A model generated the notes under the pieces. It saw nothing but the letters and a program-made list of their open reading frames with translations, did no database searches and was not told where the DNA came from. From Candidatus Rifleibacteriota bacterium (lineage in GTDB: Bacteria; Muiribacteriota; Ozemobacteria; Ozemobacterales; Ozemobacteraceae), in assembly GCA_012517355.1 (NCBI GenBank), contig JAAYVD010000154.1, positions 90,899 through 154,898 on the forward strand: 64,000 nucleotides of DNA, written 5' to 3'. Of the stretch, positions 1-8,838 are shown in pieces; the stretch's first letter is position 1; each line of letters opens with the position of its first letter. A program made the translations under genes and the position numbers.

Positions 1-610
1 GGCGCCGCTGGGCGGTGGTGCGCTTGGTTTTCTTCATGGCGGGGTATTCGATGGTGCTCACCATCAGGAACGAGGTGAACAAAACGATGGCGGGAATGAT
101 GGCGTCGGGGATGCGGAAGAAATTGAAGAACTGCATCTCGCAGATCGTCATGGTGCAGAGAATACCCGCGCCGCCCGGGATGGGCAGACCGGTGAAGACG
201 TCGCGGTCGGAGGGCGGGGTGATGTTGAACCTGGCCAGCCGCAGGGCCCCGCACAGGACGAAGATCCCGGTGACGACCACCCCCACCACCGGCAGGTCCG
301 ACAGATACCGCCGGAACACGAGAAACCCGGGCGCCACGCCGAAGCTCACCAGGTCGGCCAGCGAGTCGAGTTCGGCCCCGAACTTGGAAGTCACCGAGGT
401 CAGCCGGGCCAGCCGGCCGTCGAGGCTGTCGCAGATGACCGCCAGGACGATCACCCAACTGGCGGCCAGGAACTCGTCCTGCGAGGTGAAGATGACCGAA
501 AGATACCCGCACAGGAGGTTGAGCGAGGTGAGGATGTTCGGAAGGATGGACAGGTGACGCAAAGCCGAGCGCGGCGGGGCGGGCGGGGCCCCAGACCGGG
601 GGGACCCCAC
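1..610 (-). CDS. pssA: CDP-diacylglycerol--serine O-phosphatidyltransferase (C-terminus cut by window edge)
   Basis: This enzyme transfers phosphatidyl from CDP-diacylglycerol to serine in the inner membrane, making the substrate of the neighbouring decarboxylase. About 200 residues are visible. They contain the CDP-alcohol phosphotransferase signature D-G-x2-A-R-x8-G-x3-D-x3-D, complete and correctly spaced, and several hydrophobic membrane spans. The reading frame is still open at base 1, where the residues are already a basic tail (KKTKRTTAQRR), so only a few residues are probably missing. The start is uncertain. GTG at 610 is used here because the frame upstream of it is proline-rich and overlaps a palindromic repeat (676-694); a GTG at 742, overlapping the psd end, is possible. 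It lies downstream of psd in the same direction and is probably co-transcribed with it. Confidence 0.88.
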   Translation of the reverse strand, partial: MGSPRSGAPPAPPRSALRHLSILPNILTSLNLLCGYLSVIFTSQDEFLAASWVIVLAVICDSLDGRLARLTSVTSKFGAELDSLADLVSFGVAPGFLVFRRYLSDLPVVGVVVTGIFVLCGALRLARFNITPPSDRDVFTGLPIPGGAGILCTMTICEMQFFNFFRIPDAIIPAIVLFTSFLMVSTIEYPAMKKTKRTTAQRR

Positions 611-675
611 CTCGCCGGGAGCGACCCCGGAGGGGTCCGCGGAGGATGCGCCATCCTGGCGCCCGCGGCCCACTT

Positions 676-694
676 CCGACCTCGTGTCGGTCGG
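676..694 (-). repeat. Core of dispersed palindromic element, copy C
   Basis: Read on the minus strand, these 19 bases match the core of the elements at 13,713 and 19,624 with one mismatch (G for T at position 14). The core folds as a short hairpin. It is followed in the same orientation (about 660-598) by further hairpins whose sequence is not shared with the other copies. It sits between psd and pssA. Confidence 0.6.
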
Positions 695-710
695 GACGGC
701 CGGCTGGCTC

Positions 711-1340
711 TCAGGAACGATGGGCGATGACGGTTGATCCACCTTGCACCTTCTGGCCGACGGTCACGGCGATCCGGGCGGAGAGGGGCAGGAACAGGTC
801 GGTGCGGGAACCGAACCGGATCAGGCCGATCCGGTCGCCCCGGGCCACCAGGTCACCCGGGTTCGTCCAGCAGATGATGCGGCGGGCGATGATGCCTGCG
901 ATCTGGCGGACCATCACCTTGTACCCTCCATCGTCGATGCCGACCGAGTTCTGTTCGTTGTCGAGAGAGGCCTTGGGAGCGTAGGCAGGAAGGAAGCACC
1001 CGGCGTTGTACTGGCGCCAGGTGACCTTGCCTTCGATAGGGGCGCGGTTGATGTGCACGTCGAAGATCGACAGGAAGATGCTGATCCGCTGGGCGGGACC
1101 GTCCAGGAACGGCACCTGCTCGATCCGTTCGATGCCCACCACCCGGCCGTCGGCGGGAGACACGATCACCCCTTCCCCCGACGGGATGGCCCGGTCGGGG
1201 TCGCGGAAGAAATACAGGGAAAAGCCGGCCAGGAGGGCGAACAACGCACTTGCCCAGCGGCTGAGGCGGTGGATGGCCAGGCTGATCACCCCGAACAGGG
1301 CGACGAATCGGAAGCCTTCGGGATGGATCGGGCTGCGCAT
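711..1340 (-). CDS. psd: Phosphatidylserine decarboxylase proenzyme (short, archaeal-type)
   Basis: It decarboxylates phosphatidylserine to phosphatidylethanolamine using a pyruvoyl group formed by self-cleavage. The 209-residue protein has an N-terminal hydrophobic stretch (about residues 12-45), the FRDPDR segment, the SPADGRVV segment, the histidine-containing IFDVHINRAP segment, and near the C-terminus the GGST motif whose Gly-Ser bond is the self-cleavage site. Its length fits the short archaeal/PsdB-like family rather than the roughly 300-residue E. coli type. It is followed about 100 bases later by pssA, so the two steps from CDP-diacylglycerol to phosphatidylethanolamine form one transcription unit. 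A perfect consensus promoter lies 45 bases upstream of the start. Confidence 0.93.
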   Translation of the reverse strand: MRSPIHPEGFRFVALFGVISLAIHRLSRWASALFALLAGFSLYFFRDPDRAIPSGEGVIVSPADGRVVGIERIEQVPFLDGPAQRISIFLSIFDVHINRAPIEGKVTWRQYNAGCFLPAYAPKASLDNEQNSVGIDDGGYKVMVRQIAGIIARRIICWTNPGDLVARGDRIGLIRFGSRTDLFLPLSARIAVTVGQKVQGGSTVIAHRS

Positions 1341-1384
1341 GGGAACGGCTCCTGGCGAAAGTGGCCCGCGAATGGGGCGCCTTC

Positions 1385-1413
1385 ATTATAGAGGGGAGCC
1401 CAAGGCCTGTCAA
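1385..1413 (-). promoter_or_regulatory. Consensus sigma70 promoter for psd-pssA
   Basis: On the minus strand TTGACA (1413-1408), a 17-base spacer and TATAAT (1390-1385) match the sigma70 consensus at all twelve positions. It points at psd and leaves a leader of about 38 bases. Confidence 0.85.
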
Positions 1414-1454
1414 ACCGCCGCTTCCGGCCTTCCGGAACGGCTTGCCCCGGGCCT

Positions 1455-1484
1455 TTGCTTTCCATCGGGCGGATCGTTTAGAAT
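1455..1484 (+). promoter_or_regulatory. Promoter for the 1,515 glycosyltransferase
   Basis: TTGCTT (1455-1460), an 18-base spacer and TAGAAT (1479-1484) point toward the glycosyltransferase. It is arranged back to back with the psd promoter about 40 bases away. Confidence 0.6.
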
Positions 1485-1514
1485 GCCGCATCCCCCTCCA
1501 GAGAGGCCTTGCCC

Positions 1515-2570
1515 ATGACCAACCCCCGCCGCACCGTCGCCGTCATCGTTCCCGTCTTCAACGAGGAGGCGGTCCTGCCCGCCTTCTTCGGCAGGATGGC
1601 GGGGGTTCTCGACCGGCTGGCTCCCCTCTGCGACGGCACGGTCTACCTGGTCGACGACGGCAGCCGCGACGCCTCCTGGCGGCTGATCACCGCCCAGGCC
1701 GCTGCCGACCACCGGTTCCGGGGGATCCGCTTCTCGCGCAACTTCGGCCACCAGGCCGCCATCTCGGCTGGCTACGGAATGGTTCCGGGCGACGCCCTGG
1801 TGACCATCGATTCCGACCTCCAGGATCCTCCCGAGGTCATCATCGACCTGGTCAAATCCTGGCAGGAAGGGAACAAGGTGGTCCTGGCGATCCGCCGCAA
1901 GCGGGAAGGGGAGACCTGGTTCAAGCTCTGGACCGCCCGCCTGTTCTACCTGCTGTTGAACCGGATCGCCGAGAGCGACGCCCCGGAAGGGGTCGGCGAT
2001 TTCCGTCTGCTCGACCGGCAGGCGGTCGAGGCCCTTCGCCAGTTTCCCGAGAGCCACCGGTACGTGCGCGGCCTGGTCGGCTGGATGGGCTTCCGGCGAA
2101 GCATCGTCGAATACGACCGCGAGGCCCGCGTGGCCGGCGAAACCAAGTACCCCTTCTTCAAGATGGTGCGGCTCGCCACCGACGCCATCGTCTCCCTCTC
2201 CTCCTTCCCCCTGCGGATCGCCTACGCCCTCGCGGTGGTGCTGATGAGCCCGTTCCTCATCTATCTGGTGTACACCTTCATTCTGCACGTCTTCTACCAC
2301 AAGGAACTGGTCCAGGGCTGGACCTCGATCATCCTGGCCACCATCCTGTTCGGATCGTTCAACCTGCTGATGCTCGGCATCCTGGGCGAATACATCGGCC
2401 GCATCTATTCCGAGGTCAAGCGCCGGCCCATCTTCCTGGTCGAAGAGGTGGCCGGGGAAGCCCCCGCCCCGCCGCCCACCGCCACGATCACCAGCACCCC
2501 GCCCGCGAGCGCGGCAACCGCCTCCGGAACCGGCGGGCCCCCGCCGCCCACCCCCACCCCCCCGGCGTGA
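1515..2570 (+). CDS. Polyprenyl-phosphate glycosyltransferase, family 2 (DPM1/GtrB/ArnC-like)
   Basis: This family transfers a sugar from a nucleotide sugar to undecaprenyl or dolichyl phosphate at the inner face of the membrane; the sugar cannot be told from sequence. The 351-residue protein has the GT-A nucleotide-binding VDDGSRD motif near residue 50, the metal-binding DSDLQDPPE motif near residue 95, and two hydrophobic C-terminal spans (about residues 215-245 and 255-290) followed by the LGEYIGRIYSEVKRRP motif typical of this subfamily. A non-conserved Pro/Ala/Thr tail of about 45 residues follows. ATG at 1515 was chosen over an in-frame TTG at 1509 because GAGAGG lies 8 bases upstream. 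The membrane protein 28 bases downstream is a plausible acceptor-side partner. Confidence 0.9.
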   Translation: MTNPRRTVAVIVPVFNEEAVLPAFFGRMAGVLDRLAPLCDGTVYLVDDGSRDASWRLITAQAAADHRFRGIRFSRNFGHQAAISAGYGMVPGDALVTIDSDLQDPPEVIIDLVKSWQEGNKVVLAIRRKREGETWFKLWTARLFYLLLNRIAESDAPEGVGDFRLLDRQAVEALRQFPESHRYVRGLVGWMGFRRSIVEYDREARVAGETKYPFFKMVRLATDAIVSLSSFPLRIAYALAVVLMSPFLIYLVYTFILHVFYHKELVQGWTSIILATILFGSFNLLMLGILGEYIGRIYSEVKRRPIFLVEEVAGEAPAPPPTATITSTPPASAATASGTGGPPPPTPTPPA

Positions 2571-2598
2571 AGCCCATTCCCACGCCACGCTCCCCCGC

Positions 2599-4245
2599 AT
2601 GACCTCCCGCCGTCTGGTCATCGCCCTGCTCTGGGTCGGCTGCTTCCTCCTCCTCCAGGTCCGGAACGTCGATGACGTGGATGTCTTCACCCAGATCCGC
2701 CTGGGACGCCTCGCCCTGGCCACGGGCGGCCTGCCGCCCACCGAACCCCTGTGCTTCCCCCTCGCGGGCCAGCCGTTCATCCCTCTGGGATGGCTGGCCC
2801 AGGTCCTGGGTGCCCTGCTCTGGAACCTCGGCGGCATGCCTCTGTTGCAAACCGCCCGTGGCGCCGCCTATGCCACCGCGGTGGTCGCCGCGGCGGCCAT
2901 CCCCCTGGCGGGTCGCCCGCCGGGCCTTCCGGGATTGTTCGTGGCCACCTGCGTCTGCCTCCTCTCCCTGATCACCAGCGCCAACCTCCGGCCACAGGCC
3001 ATCGCCCTGCTGGGATTCGTCGCCCTGTACCGGTTGGCCACCGGTTCGTACCCCCGGGGTTTCCGCGTCGCCGCCACCATCGCCCTGGGCATCGTCTGGC
3101 AGAACTGCCACCCCTCGCTGCCCGCCGGGGTGGCGCTCGTCGGCCTTTTGGCCGTCGGCACCATCGCCCAACGCCGGCCCGGACCTGCCCCAACAGCAGG
3201 CCCCGCCCCTGTCGGCGCCGACCCTGCCGCGGTCGCCGCCCCCGCCACCCCCGGCGAACTGCTCCTCCTCGCCGGGGTCCTGGCGGTCCTCCAGATGGCC
3301 ACCCCCCTGGGGACCGGCATCTTCGCCCTCAGTCGCCTGAACTACACCGTTTCCCGGGAATGGCTCGGCGTCAGCGAATGGCTGCCCCCATGGCATCCGG
3401 ATGTCCTGCCGGTGCTGGTTCCGTTCTGGGCGGCCTGGGCGGGAACCCTCGTCCACGCTTTGCTCCACCCTGGAAGGGTGACCCGCCTCCAACTCGTCCT
3501 GGGAGTCCCCTTTTCCTTTTTGCCCCTGCTGTCATGCCGGTTCGTCCTGTTCTGGGCGCCGGTTCTCGCCCCCGTCTGGGCCGCCTGGGCCGACCAGGCG
3601 TGGCCGACCCAGCCGCGGCCCACCCAGGCGTGGCCGACCCAGGCCGCGCCACCCCAGGCCGGGCCGGTGACACCGGTCACCTTCCCTCCGGAAACGACGA
3701 CGGTCGCCACCACCCCGCCCGAGCCGGCTCTTCCGATTCCAGGTCCGGCCTCGCCCGCCGGGGAAGTTCCAGAACCGGCATCCCGCCAGCGACCACAGGG
3801 CCCACTCCGGGCCGCCGCCCTGGCCGGCCTCCTCGGCGGCCTGGCCCTTCCCTGGCTGCTGCCCCCGCTCCCCCGGTCCGAGGTGCCGCTGGCAGCCATC
3901 GGCGAACTCGCCAGGCGCCTGCCCGCCGGCCGCATCTACAACTACCGTGAATGGGGAGGCCCGCTCGCCCTGTTCGGCAACGAAGGCTGGCGACTGGCCA
4001 TCGACGGTCGCCTCTACCTGTTCCCCCGCGAGGAATGGGCGACCTACGCCGCCGCGGCCGCCGGCCAGGTCACGGTGGCCTCGCTCACGGAGCGCTACCG
4101 CCCCGACGCCTTCTTTCTGCGCCCGGAATACCACCGGCTCCTGATCGAACGGTTGGACCGCGATCCGGCCTGGCATCGGGCCTGGCAGGATGCCCTGGCG
4201 GTGGTCTACCTGCCCGCCGCCTCCACCCCGGCCACGGCTCCCTGA
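2599..4245 (+). CDS. Polytopic membrane protein, possible GT-C-like glycosyltransferase
   Basis: The 548-residue protein has roughly nine or ten hydrophobic spans and ends in a soluble domain of about 110 residues. The first loop, with DVDVFTQIRLGR followed by PTTEP-like and P(x)GWLAQV segments, resembles uncharacterised bacterial membrane proteins often classed near the dolichyl-phosphate-mannose mannosyltransferases. No catalytic residue can be assigned with confidence. A low-complexity insert (about residues 333-395) contains four WPTQ-type repeats and many Pro/Thr residues between two membrane segments. It starts 28 bases after a polyprenyl-phosphate glycosyltransferase, so it may use the lipid-linked sugar made by that enzyme. 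No good ribosome-binding site is visible, which favours translational coupling. Confidence 0.65.
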   Translation: MTSRRLVIALLWVGCFLLLQVRNVDDVDVFTQIRLGRLALATGGLPPTEPLCFPLAGQPFIPLGWLAQVLGALLWNLGGMPLLQTARGAAYATAVVAAAAIPLAGRPPGLPGLFVATCVCLLSLITSANLRPQAIALLGFVALYRLATGSYPRGFRVAATIALGIVWQNCHPSLPAGVALVGLLAVGTIAQRRPGPAPTAGPAPVGADPAAVAAPATPGELLLLAGVLAVLQMATPLGTGIFALSRLNYTVSREWLGVSEWLPPWHPDVLPVLVPFWAAWAGTLVHALLHPGRVTRLQLVLGVPFSFLPLLSCRFVLFWAPVLAPVWAAWADQAWPTQPRPTQAWPTQAAPPQAGPVTPVTFPPETTTVATTPPEPALPIPGPASPAGEVPEPASRQRPQGPLRAAALAGLLGGLALPWLLPPLPRSEVPLAAIGELARRLPAGRIYNYREWGGPLALFGNEGWRLAIDGRLYLFPREEWATYAAAAAGQVTVASLTERYRPDAFFLRPEYHRLLIERLDRDPAWHRAWQDALAVVYLPAASTPATAP

Positions 4246-4358
4246 CCCGCGACACCAGCCAGGCCGCCACCCCGTTCACCGCCACCACGTTCACCTGCCT
4301 GGGGGATTGGTTTCCCGGCCTTCCCCTCGGCTCGCGTTCCGTGTCGTCTCCGGGGATG

Positions 4359-5612
4359 TCAGAACGGGAACCGCCCGAAGATGCCCCATTTCTCGAGCTG
4401 GACCCGCATCTGGTTCATCTTCTTGGCGGCGTACCAGTCCTTCTGTTCCGTCAGCCGGAACCGCAGCAGTTCGCGGATGTCCTGCAGCAGCCCGATGAAG
4501 GCCTGACGCTCGGCCGGCGTGCAGCCGTCCATCTTCTTCAGGAGTTCGTCGAAGGTCTTGAAGACGTTCTGGTCGACCTCCCGCTTGACCCGGGTGAAGA
4601 TGCGGCCCCCGTATCCCGCCAGTTTTTCCCGGGCCACGGGGTCCTGCGGATTCTGCTGCAACCGCTCGTGGTGTTTGACCATCTTCTTCAGGAAGACCTC
4701 GATGGGAAGATCCACCGCGAGGGAATACACGGCCGTCTTGGCGAGCGTCGAGACGAGCTTGCTGCCGAGGTAGGCCCCGACCACGCCGCCCGCCCCAGGC
4801 ACCAGGAAGTTGCCCACCACGGCCCCGGCCGACGCCCCAGCGAAATTGGCCACGCCTTTGCCGACGCTCTTGAGCACCGTCACCACGAAAAAGTGCAGGA
4901 CGCCGCCGTTGTGCATCGACCTCTGCAGCACCTCCCGCAGGGCCTGCCGGCGAGGGGCCGACACGTTGCTGAGCACCTCGGCGGTGATGGTCGATAGGTA
5001 GTCGAGCGAGAACTTGGCGCAGGTGTCGGAAATGGCCTGCCCCAGCAATTCGTGGTTCAGTCCCTTCCAGAACTCGATCATCACGTTTCCCGCCGCCGAG
5101 AAGGCGGCCGCCCCGACCAAATGGGGAATGCTCTTGGCCAGGTCGTAGAGGATCTTGTCGAAGAACACCACCAGATTCCCCTGGTACTCGAACCGGACCC
5201 CGCTGCTGTCCTGGGTGATGTGGCTGATGGTCAGATCGTAGGCGATATCGCCGTCGGAGGTGAAGTACATTTCCTCGCGTTTGATCTTTCCTGGCCATTT
5301 CCCGGTGAACCGCAGCTTGCCGGCGAACTCGACGAAGACCCGCCGGAGCTCGGGGTCGTAGAAATGCGCCTTGATCTGGAGCTGGATCAACCCCCGGCTG
5401 TTCAGCCAGGTGGCCAGACGGTCCAGGCGGTCCTGGAAATGGGTGGACGCGGTCCGGCACAATTCGTCGGTCTTGCGGGAGATGAGGTTTCCTTCGCCGG
5501 CTTCGCGGGTCGCGGCCTGGCCGAACCCCGGCTGGGCGGTGAGCAGACCGGCGATCAGGACCAGCAGGAGGGGCCAGGTCCAGGTCCGGGGCGAGGGGCG
5601 GGGTACGTTCAT
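4359..5612 (-). CDS. Secreted protein of unknown function with glycine-rich hydrophobic core
   Basis: Not recognised as a known family. The 417-residue product begins with a clear signal peptide (basic start, then a leucine-rich stretch ending near residue 32 at FGQA). The middle (about residues 245-300) is a hydrophobic Gly/Ala/Val-rich region with small residues at regular spacing, like a glycine zipper that could insert into or pack against a membrane. The C-terminal 120 residues are charged and helical. The protein at 8,839 has a similar general plan, but the two cannot be aligned by eye. A consensus -10 box (5,660-5,665) lies about 48 bases upstream. Confidence 0.75.
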   Translation of the reverse strand: MNVPRPSPRTWTWPLLLVLIAGLLTAQPGFGQAATREAGEGNLISRKTDELCRTASTHFQDRLDRLATWLNSRGLIQLQIKAHFYDPELRRVFVEFAGKLRFTGKWPGKIKREEMYFTSDGDIAYDLTISHITQDSSGVRFEYQGNLVVFFDKILYDLAKSIPHLVGAAAFSAAGNVMIEFWKGLNHELLGQAISDTCAKFSLDYLSTITAEVLSNVSAPRRQALREVLQRSMHNGGVLHFFVVTVLKSVGKGVANFAGASAGAVVGNFLVPGAGGVVGAYLGSKLVSTLAKTAVYSLAVDLPIEVFLKKMVKHHERLQQNPQDPVAREKLAGYGGRIFTRVKREVDQNVFKTFDELLKKMDGCTPAERQAFIGLLQDIRELLRFRLTEQKDWYAAKKMNQMRVQLEKWGIFGRFPF

Positions 5613-5659
5613 GACGGTTCCATCCTTCTCCAGAGCGGTGGCAAATTGAAGACCGTCCC

Positions 5660-5665
5660 ATTATA
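5660..5665 (-). promoter_or_regulatory. Consensus -10 box upstream of the 5,612 gene
   Basis: TATAAT on the minus strand. The hexamer 17 bases further upstream is TGGCGG, not a normal -35; the same hexamer at the same spacing occurs upstream of the protease gene at 57,933. Confidence 0.5.
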
Positions 5666-5800
5666 GTGCAACGCCATCTTCCCCGCCACCTTCCCCCACC
5701 GACCCAGCCATTCACTCCGATCCTGGGTTTCCGCGACCGAATTGCCTCACGACGGGCGATGGAGTACCATGCCACACATTCAGGAGAACCAACCCGTTAC

Positions 5801-7144
5801 ATGAAGATCGTCCTTTCCGGCAGCGGCGATATCGGTTTCCTGCTCGCCCGCGAATTGTCCAGCCAGCACGACCTGTTCGTCATCGAGCCCGATCCCGACC
5901 GGTGCGAGCGGCTGGGCGAGTTCGACGTCCAGGTGGTCCAGGGCCCCGCCACCGACCTCGACGTCCTGCGTCAGGCCCAGGTTCCCGAGGCTGACTTCTT
6001 TCTCGCCTGCGCCCATTCCGACGAGGTCAATATCATCAGCTGCCTCGCGGCCCGGCAGCTGGGAAAGGCCAAGACCGTCTGCTTCGTCAACAAGGAGCAC
6101 TACTTCGACACCTTCCAGGGCGAACTGGGAACCAACCTGGCCATCGACCGCCTGATCTGGCCCGAGAAACTGCTCGCCGAGGACATCGCCCGCATCGTCA
6201 CCGTCCCCGGGGCGGTCGATGTCGAGGTCGTCGAAAAGGACATGCTGAAGCTGATCGAGTTCAAGCTGGGAGACGACCACCCCGATGTCGGCAAGACCTT
6301 GCGCGACCTCGATCTGCCCAAGAACACCCTGATGGTGGCGCTCGTCCGGGAACACGAAGTGTTCATCCCCAGCGGGGCCACCCAATTGGCCGCCTGGGAC
6401 AAAGCCGTCTTCTTCGGCACCGAGGCGGGCATGCGGCGACTGGTCAACCGCTACGACCCGCCCCGCCGCGGCAAGCAGGAGGTGGTCATCGTCGGGGGCG
6501 GAAATGCCGGCATGCTCCTCGCCGAGATCCTGGAGGAGATGGACAGCGTGGGGGTCCGCCTGATCGAACAAGCCACCGAGCGGGCCCAGACCCTCGCCAA
6601 CCGCCTCCCCCGGACCATGGTCCTGAACGCCGACGGCACGGACCTCGGCTTCCTGGCCACCCAGCAGATTCCCGATTGCGACTGCCTCATCGCCCTCACC
6701 ACCAACGACGAGCGCAACCTCCTGATCGCCCTCGCCGCCCGCCAGCTGCAGGCCCGCAAGGTCATCACCCGGGTGGCCAACCCCAGCAACATGCCCCTGT
6801 TCGAGCGGGTGGGGGTCGACGTCGCCCTCAGTTCCCGGCTGGCTTCGGTCCGCAGCGTCGTCCTGATGATCAACACGCAGGGCATGAGTGTCCTCAACGT
6901 GATCGAGGAAGGCAAGGCCGAGGTCCTCGAGATCGAGGTTCCCGAACATTTCAAGGCCTGCCGCCTGCGCGACCTGAAGCTCCCCGAAGGGGTCATCATC
7001 GGCGCCATCCGCCGCCAGGCCGCTCTCATCATCCCCCACGGCGAGGACAAGGTCAAACCCCGCGACTTCCTGCGCGTCTTCTGCACCGCCGGCCGCGGCC
7101 CCGAGCTCCGGCAGATCCTGACCGCCACCCACCCTCCGGCATGA
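5801..7144 (+). CDS. trkA: Trk potassium uptake system regulatory subunit TrkA
   Basis: TrkA is the cytoplasmic NAD(H)/nucleotide-binding ring that gates the TrkH channel. The 447-residue protein has two tandem RCK units: a Rossmann fold starting MKIVLSGSGDIG (glycine-rich loop, residues 1-15) with an RCK-C domain around residues 140-220, then a second Rossmann fold (VVIVGGGNAG, near residue 228) with its own RCK-C to the end. This is the normal full-length arrangement. The frame stays open upstream, but the conserved domain begins at the ATG at 5801, with CAGGAG in front. The stop is followed 13 bases later by trkH. Confidence 0.95.
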   Translation: MKIVLSGSGDIGFLLARELSSQHDLFVIEPDPDRCERLGEFDVQVVQGPATDLDVLRQAQVPEADFFLACAHSDEVNIISCLAARQLGKAKTVCFVNKEHYFDTFQGELGTNLAIDRLIWPEKLLAEDIARIVTVPGAVDVEVVEKDMLKLIEFKLGDDHPDVGKTLRDLDLPKNTLMVALVREHEVFIPSGATQLAAWDKAVFFGTEAGMRRLVNRYDPPRRGKQEVVIVGGGNAGMLLAEILEEMDSVGVRLIEQATERAQTLANRLPRTMVLNADGTDLGFLATQQIPDCDCLIALTTNDERNLLIALAARQLQARKVITRVANPSNMPLFERVGVDVALSSRLASVRSVVLMINTQGMSVLNVIEEGKAEVLEIEVPEHFKACRLRDLKLPEGVIIGAIRRQAALIIPHGEDKVKPRDFLRVFCTAGRGPELRQILTATHPPA

Positions 7145-7157
7145 CCCTCCTCCCCGC

Positions 7158-8633
7158 ATGATCCGCTGGCGTCTCGTCCTGGCCCTCCTCGGGCTCGTGG
7201 TCAGGGCCTTCGGTGCCCTCATGGCCCTGCCTCTCGTCATCGCCGTCCTCTTCGGGGAATGGACGTCCGTCCTCCATTTCGGCCTCACCGCCGCGCTGGC
7301 CGTGGCCTTTGGCCACCCTTGCAGCCGCCTCGTCCCGACCCGCACCTTCGACGATCTTGAACGCCTCGAGGGCATGGCCGTGGTGGCATTGGGCTGGTTC
7401 TCCGTCTCCGCCTTCGGCGCCGTTCCCTACCTCTGCAACGGCCTGTCCGTAATGGACAGCCTGTTCGAGTCGATGAGCGGGTTCACCACCACCGGCGCCA
7501 CCGTTTTCACCGATTTCACCGTCTTCAGCCAGTCGGTCTTCTTCTATCGCGGATTCACCCACTGGCTGGGGGGCATGGGCATCCTGGTCCTGTTCGTCGC
7601 CATCCTTCCCCACTTCGCGGTCGCCGGCCGCCAGCTGTTCTTCGCCGAAACCTCGGCCGCCTCCAAGGAGAAGCTCACCCCCCGCATCCGCGACACCGCC
7701 CGCCACCTGTGGGGGTGGTACATCTTCCTGACCCTGGCCCAGACCCTGCTGCTGATGGCCTTCGGCATGTCCGCCAACCACGCCTTCTGCAACTCCATGG
7801 CCACCCTGGCCGCCGGCGGGTTTTCCCCCCACCCCCAGAGCATCGGGGGATACCACAGCCCCCCCGTGGAATGGATCTGCATCGTGTTCATGTTCCTGGC
7901 CGGCGCCAACTTCACCCTCCAGGTCCGCGCCCTGCGAGGCAACCTTCGCCTGCTCTGGGACGACGTGGAAATGCGCGGGTACCTCGCCATCCTGACCGCC
8001 ACCACCATCGTCCTGTTCGCCTTCCTCGGCAGCGACCCCGCCCAGGGGTGGTCTCTCACCACCCTCCGGACGGCCCTCTTCCAGAACCTCAGCATCATGA
8101 CCACCACCGGGTTCGCCTCGGTCGACTTCGAACTCTGGACCGACCGGGCCAAGGCCGTGCTGGTCTTCTTGACCATGATCGGCGGCTGCTCCGGCTCCGC
8201 CGGCGGCGGCATCAAGGTCATCCGAGCCCTGTTCCTGCTCCGCTTCCTGGGCCGGCAGCTGACTCGCGCCATCCACCTCAAGGCGGTGATCCCCATCCGG
8301 CTCGGCCGCCGGGTGTTTCTCGACACCGAGTTCCATCCCATCCTCGGTTTCATCACTGCCTATTTCACCCTGTTCGTCACCGGCGGCCTTCTGGCCTCCA
8401 TCTTCGAGAGCAACCTGCTGGTCGGCTTCGCGGGCGCCATCGCCACCCTCGGCAACATCGGCCCCGGCTTCGGCCCCATCGGGCCCATGGGTTCCTTCGC
8501 CGGGCTCACCACGGCCACCAAGGCCGTCTACTTCTTCCTCATGTGGGCCGGCCGCCTCGAGGTCATCACCCTCATCGTCCTGTTCAAGCCGTCGTTGTGG
8601 CAGGGAATGTTCCAGCCCTCCCGCCAGGCCTGA
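7158..8633 (+). CDS. trkH: Trk potassium uptake system membrane subunit TrkH
   Basis: TrkH forms the potassium-conducting pore in the inner membrane. The 491-residue protein shows the four pore-loop motifs expected from four MPM repeats: TTTGAT (about residue 111), a TLAAGGFS segment (about 215), TTTGFAS (about 314) and TLGNIGPG (about 434), separated by paired hydrophobic spans. Length and loop order match the family. It lies 13 bases after trkA, the usual operon partner. Cytoplasmic charged loops such as KEKLTPRIRD fit contact with TrkA. Confidence 0.95.
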   Translation: MIRWRLVLALLGLVVRAFGALMALPLVIAVLFGEWTSVLHFGLTAALAVAFGHPCSRLVPTRTFDDLERLEGMAVVALGWFSVSAFGAVPYLCNGLSVMDSLFESMSGFTTTGATVFTDFTVFSQSVFFYRGFTHWLGGMGILVLFVAILPHFAVAGRQLFFAETSAASKEKLTPRIRDTARHLWGWYIFLTLAQTLLLMAFGMSANHAFCNSMATLAAGGFSPHPQSIGGYHSPPVEWICIVFMFLAGANFTLQVRALRGNLRLLWDDVEMRGYLAILTATTIVLFAFLGSDPAQGWSLTTLRTALFQNLSIMTTTGFASVDFELWTDRAKAVLVFLTMIGGCSGSAGGGIKVIRALFLLRFLGRQLTRAIHLKAVIPIRLGRRVFLDTEFHPILGFITAYFTLFVTGGLLASIFESNLLVGFAGAIATLGNIGPGFGPIGPMGSFAGLTTATKAVYFFLMWAGRLEVITLIVLFKPSLWQGMFQPSRQA

Positions 8634-8802
8634 CCCCGGCAACCGCCACCCACGACCCCTTTCCGCCCCCCCTTCCCATCGCCGCCTGGCGCCCCTTTCC
8701 CGCCCTGGCCCAGCGTTCCTCTCCCGCCTTGGCACCGCCGGCAAACCTTCCGGTTCACCACGGCCAACCCGGTGACCGCCCTCCCCCTGGGATTCCCTCG
8801 CG

Positions 8803-8831
8803 TTGACGCTTCCCCCATCGGTGGGTACAAT
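8803..8831 (+). promoter_or_regulatory. Promoter that should give a leaderless mRNA for the 8,839 gene
   Basis: TTGACG (8803-8808), a 17-base spacer and TACAAT (8826-8831). Only seven bases separate the -10 box from the ATG at 8839, so transcription should begin at or next to the start codon. Confidence 0.7.
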
Positions 8832-8838
8832 TGCCAGT

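Noticed and set aside
1361..2602. A long plus-strand open frame overlapping the glycosyltransferase
   Set aside because: It is Arg/Pro-rich, in a different frame from a gene with complete catalytic motifs, and caused by GC-rich codon structure.
3590..3660. WPTQ repeats in the 2,599 protein as a sign of frameshift or transposon
   Set aside because: The frame continues into the conserved C-terminal domain on both sides; it is simply a low-complexity insert.
8803..8838. A TTG start at 8,803 that would lengthen the 854-residue protein
   Set aside because: Those bases are the -35 element of a good promoter and the signal peptide begins at the ATG at 8,839.
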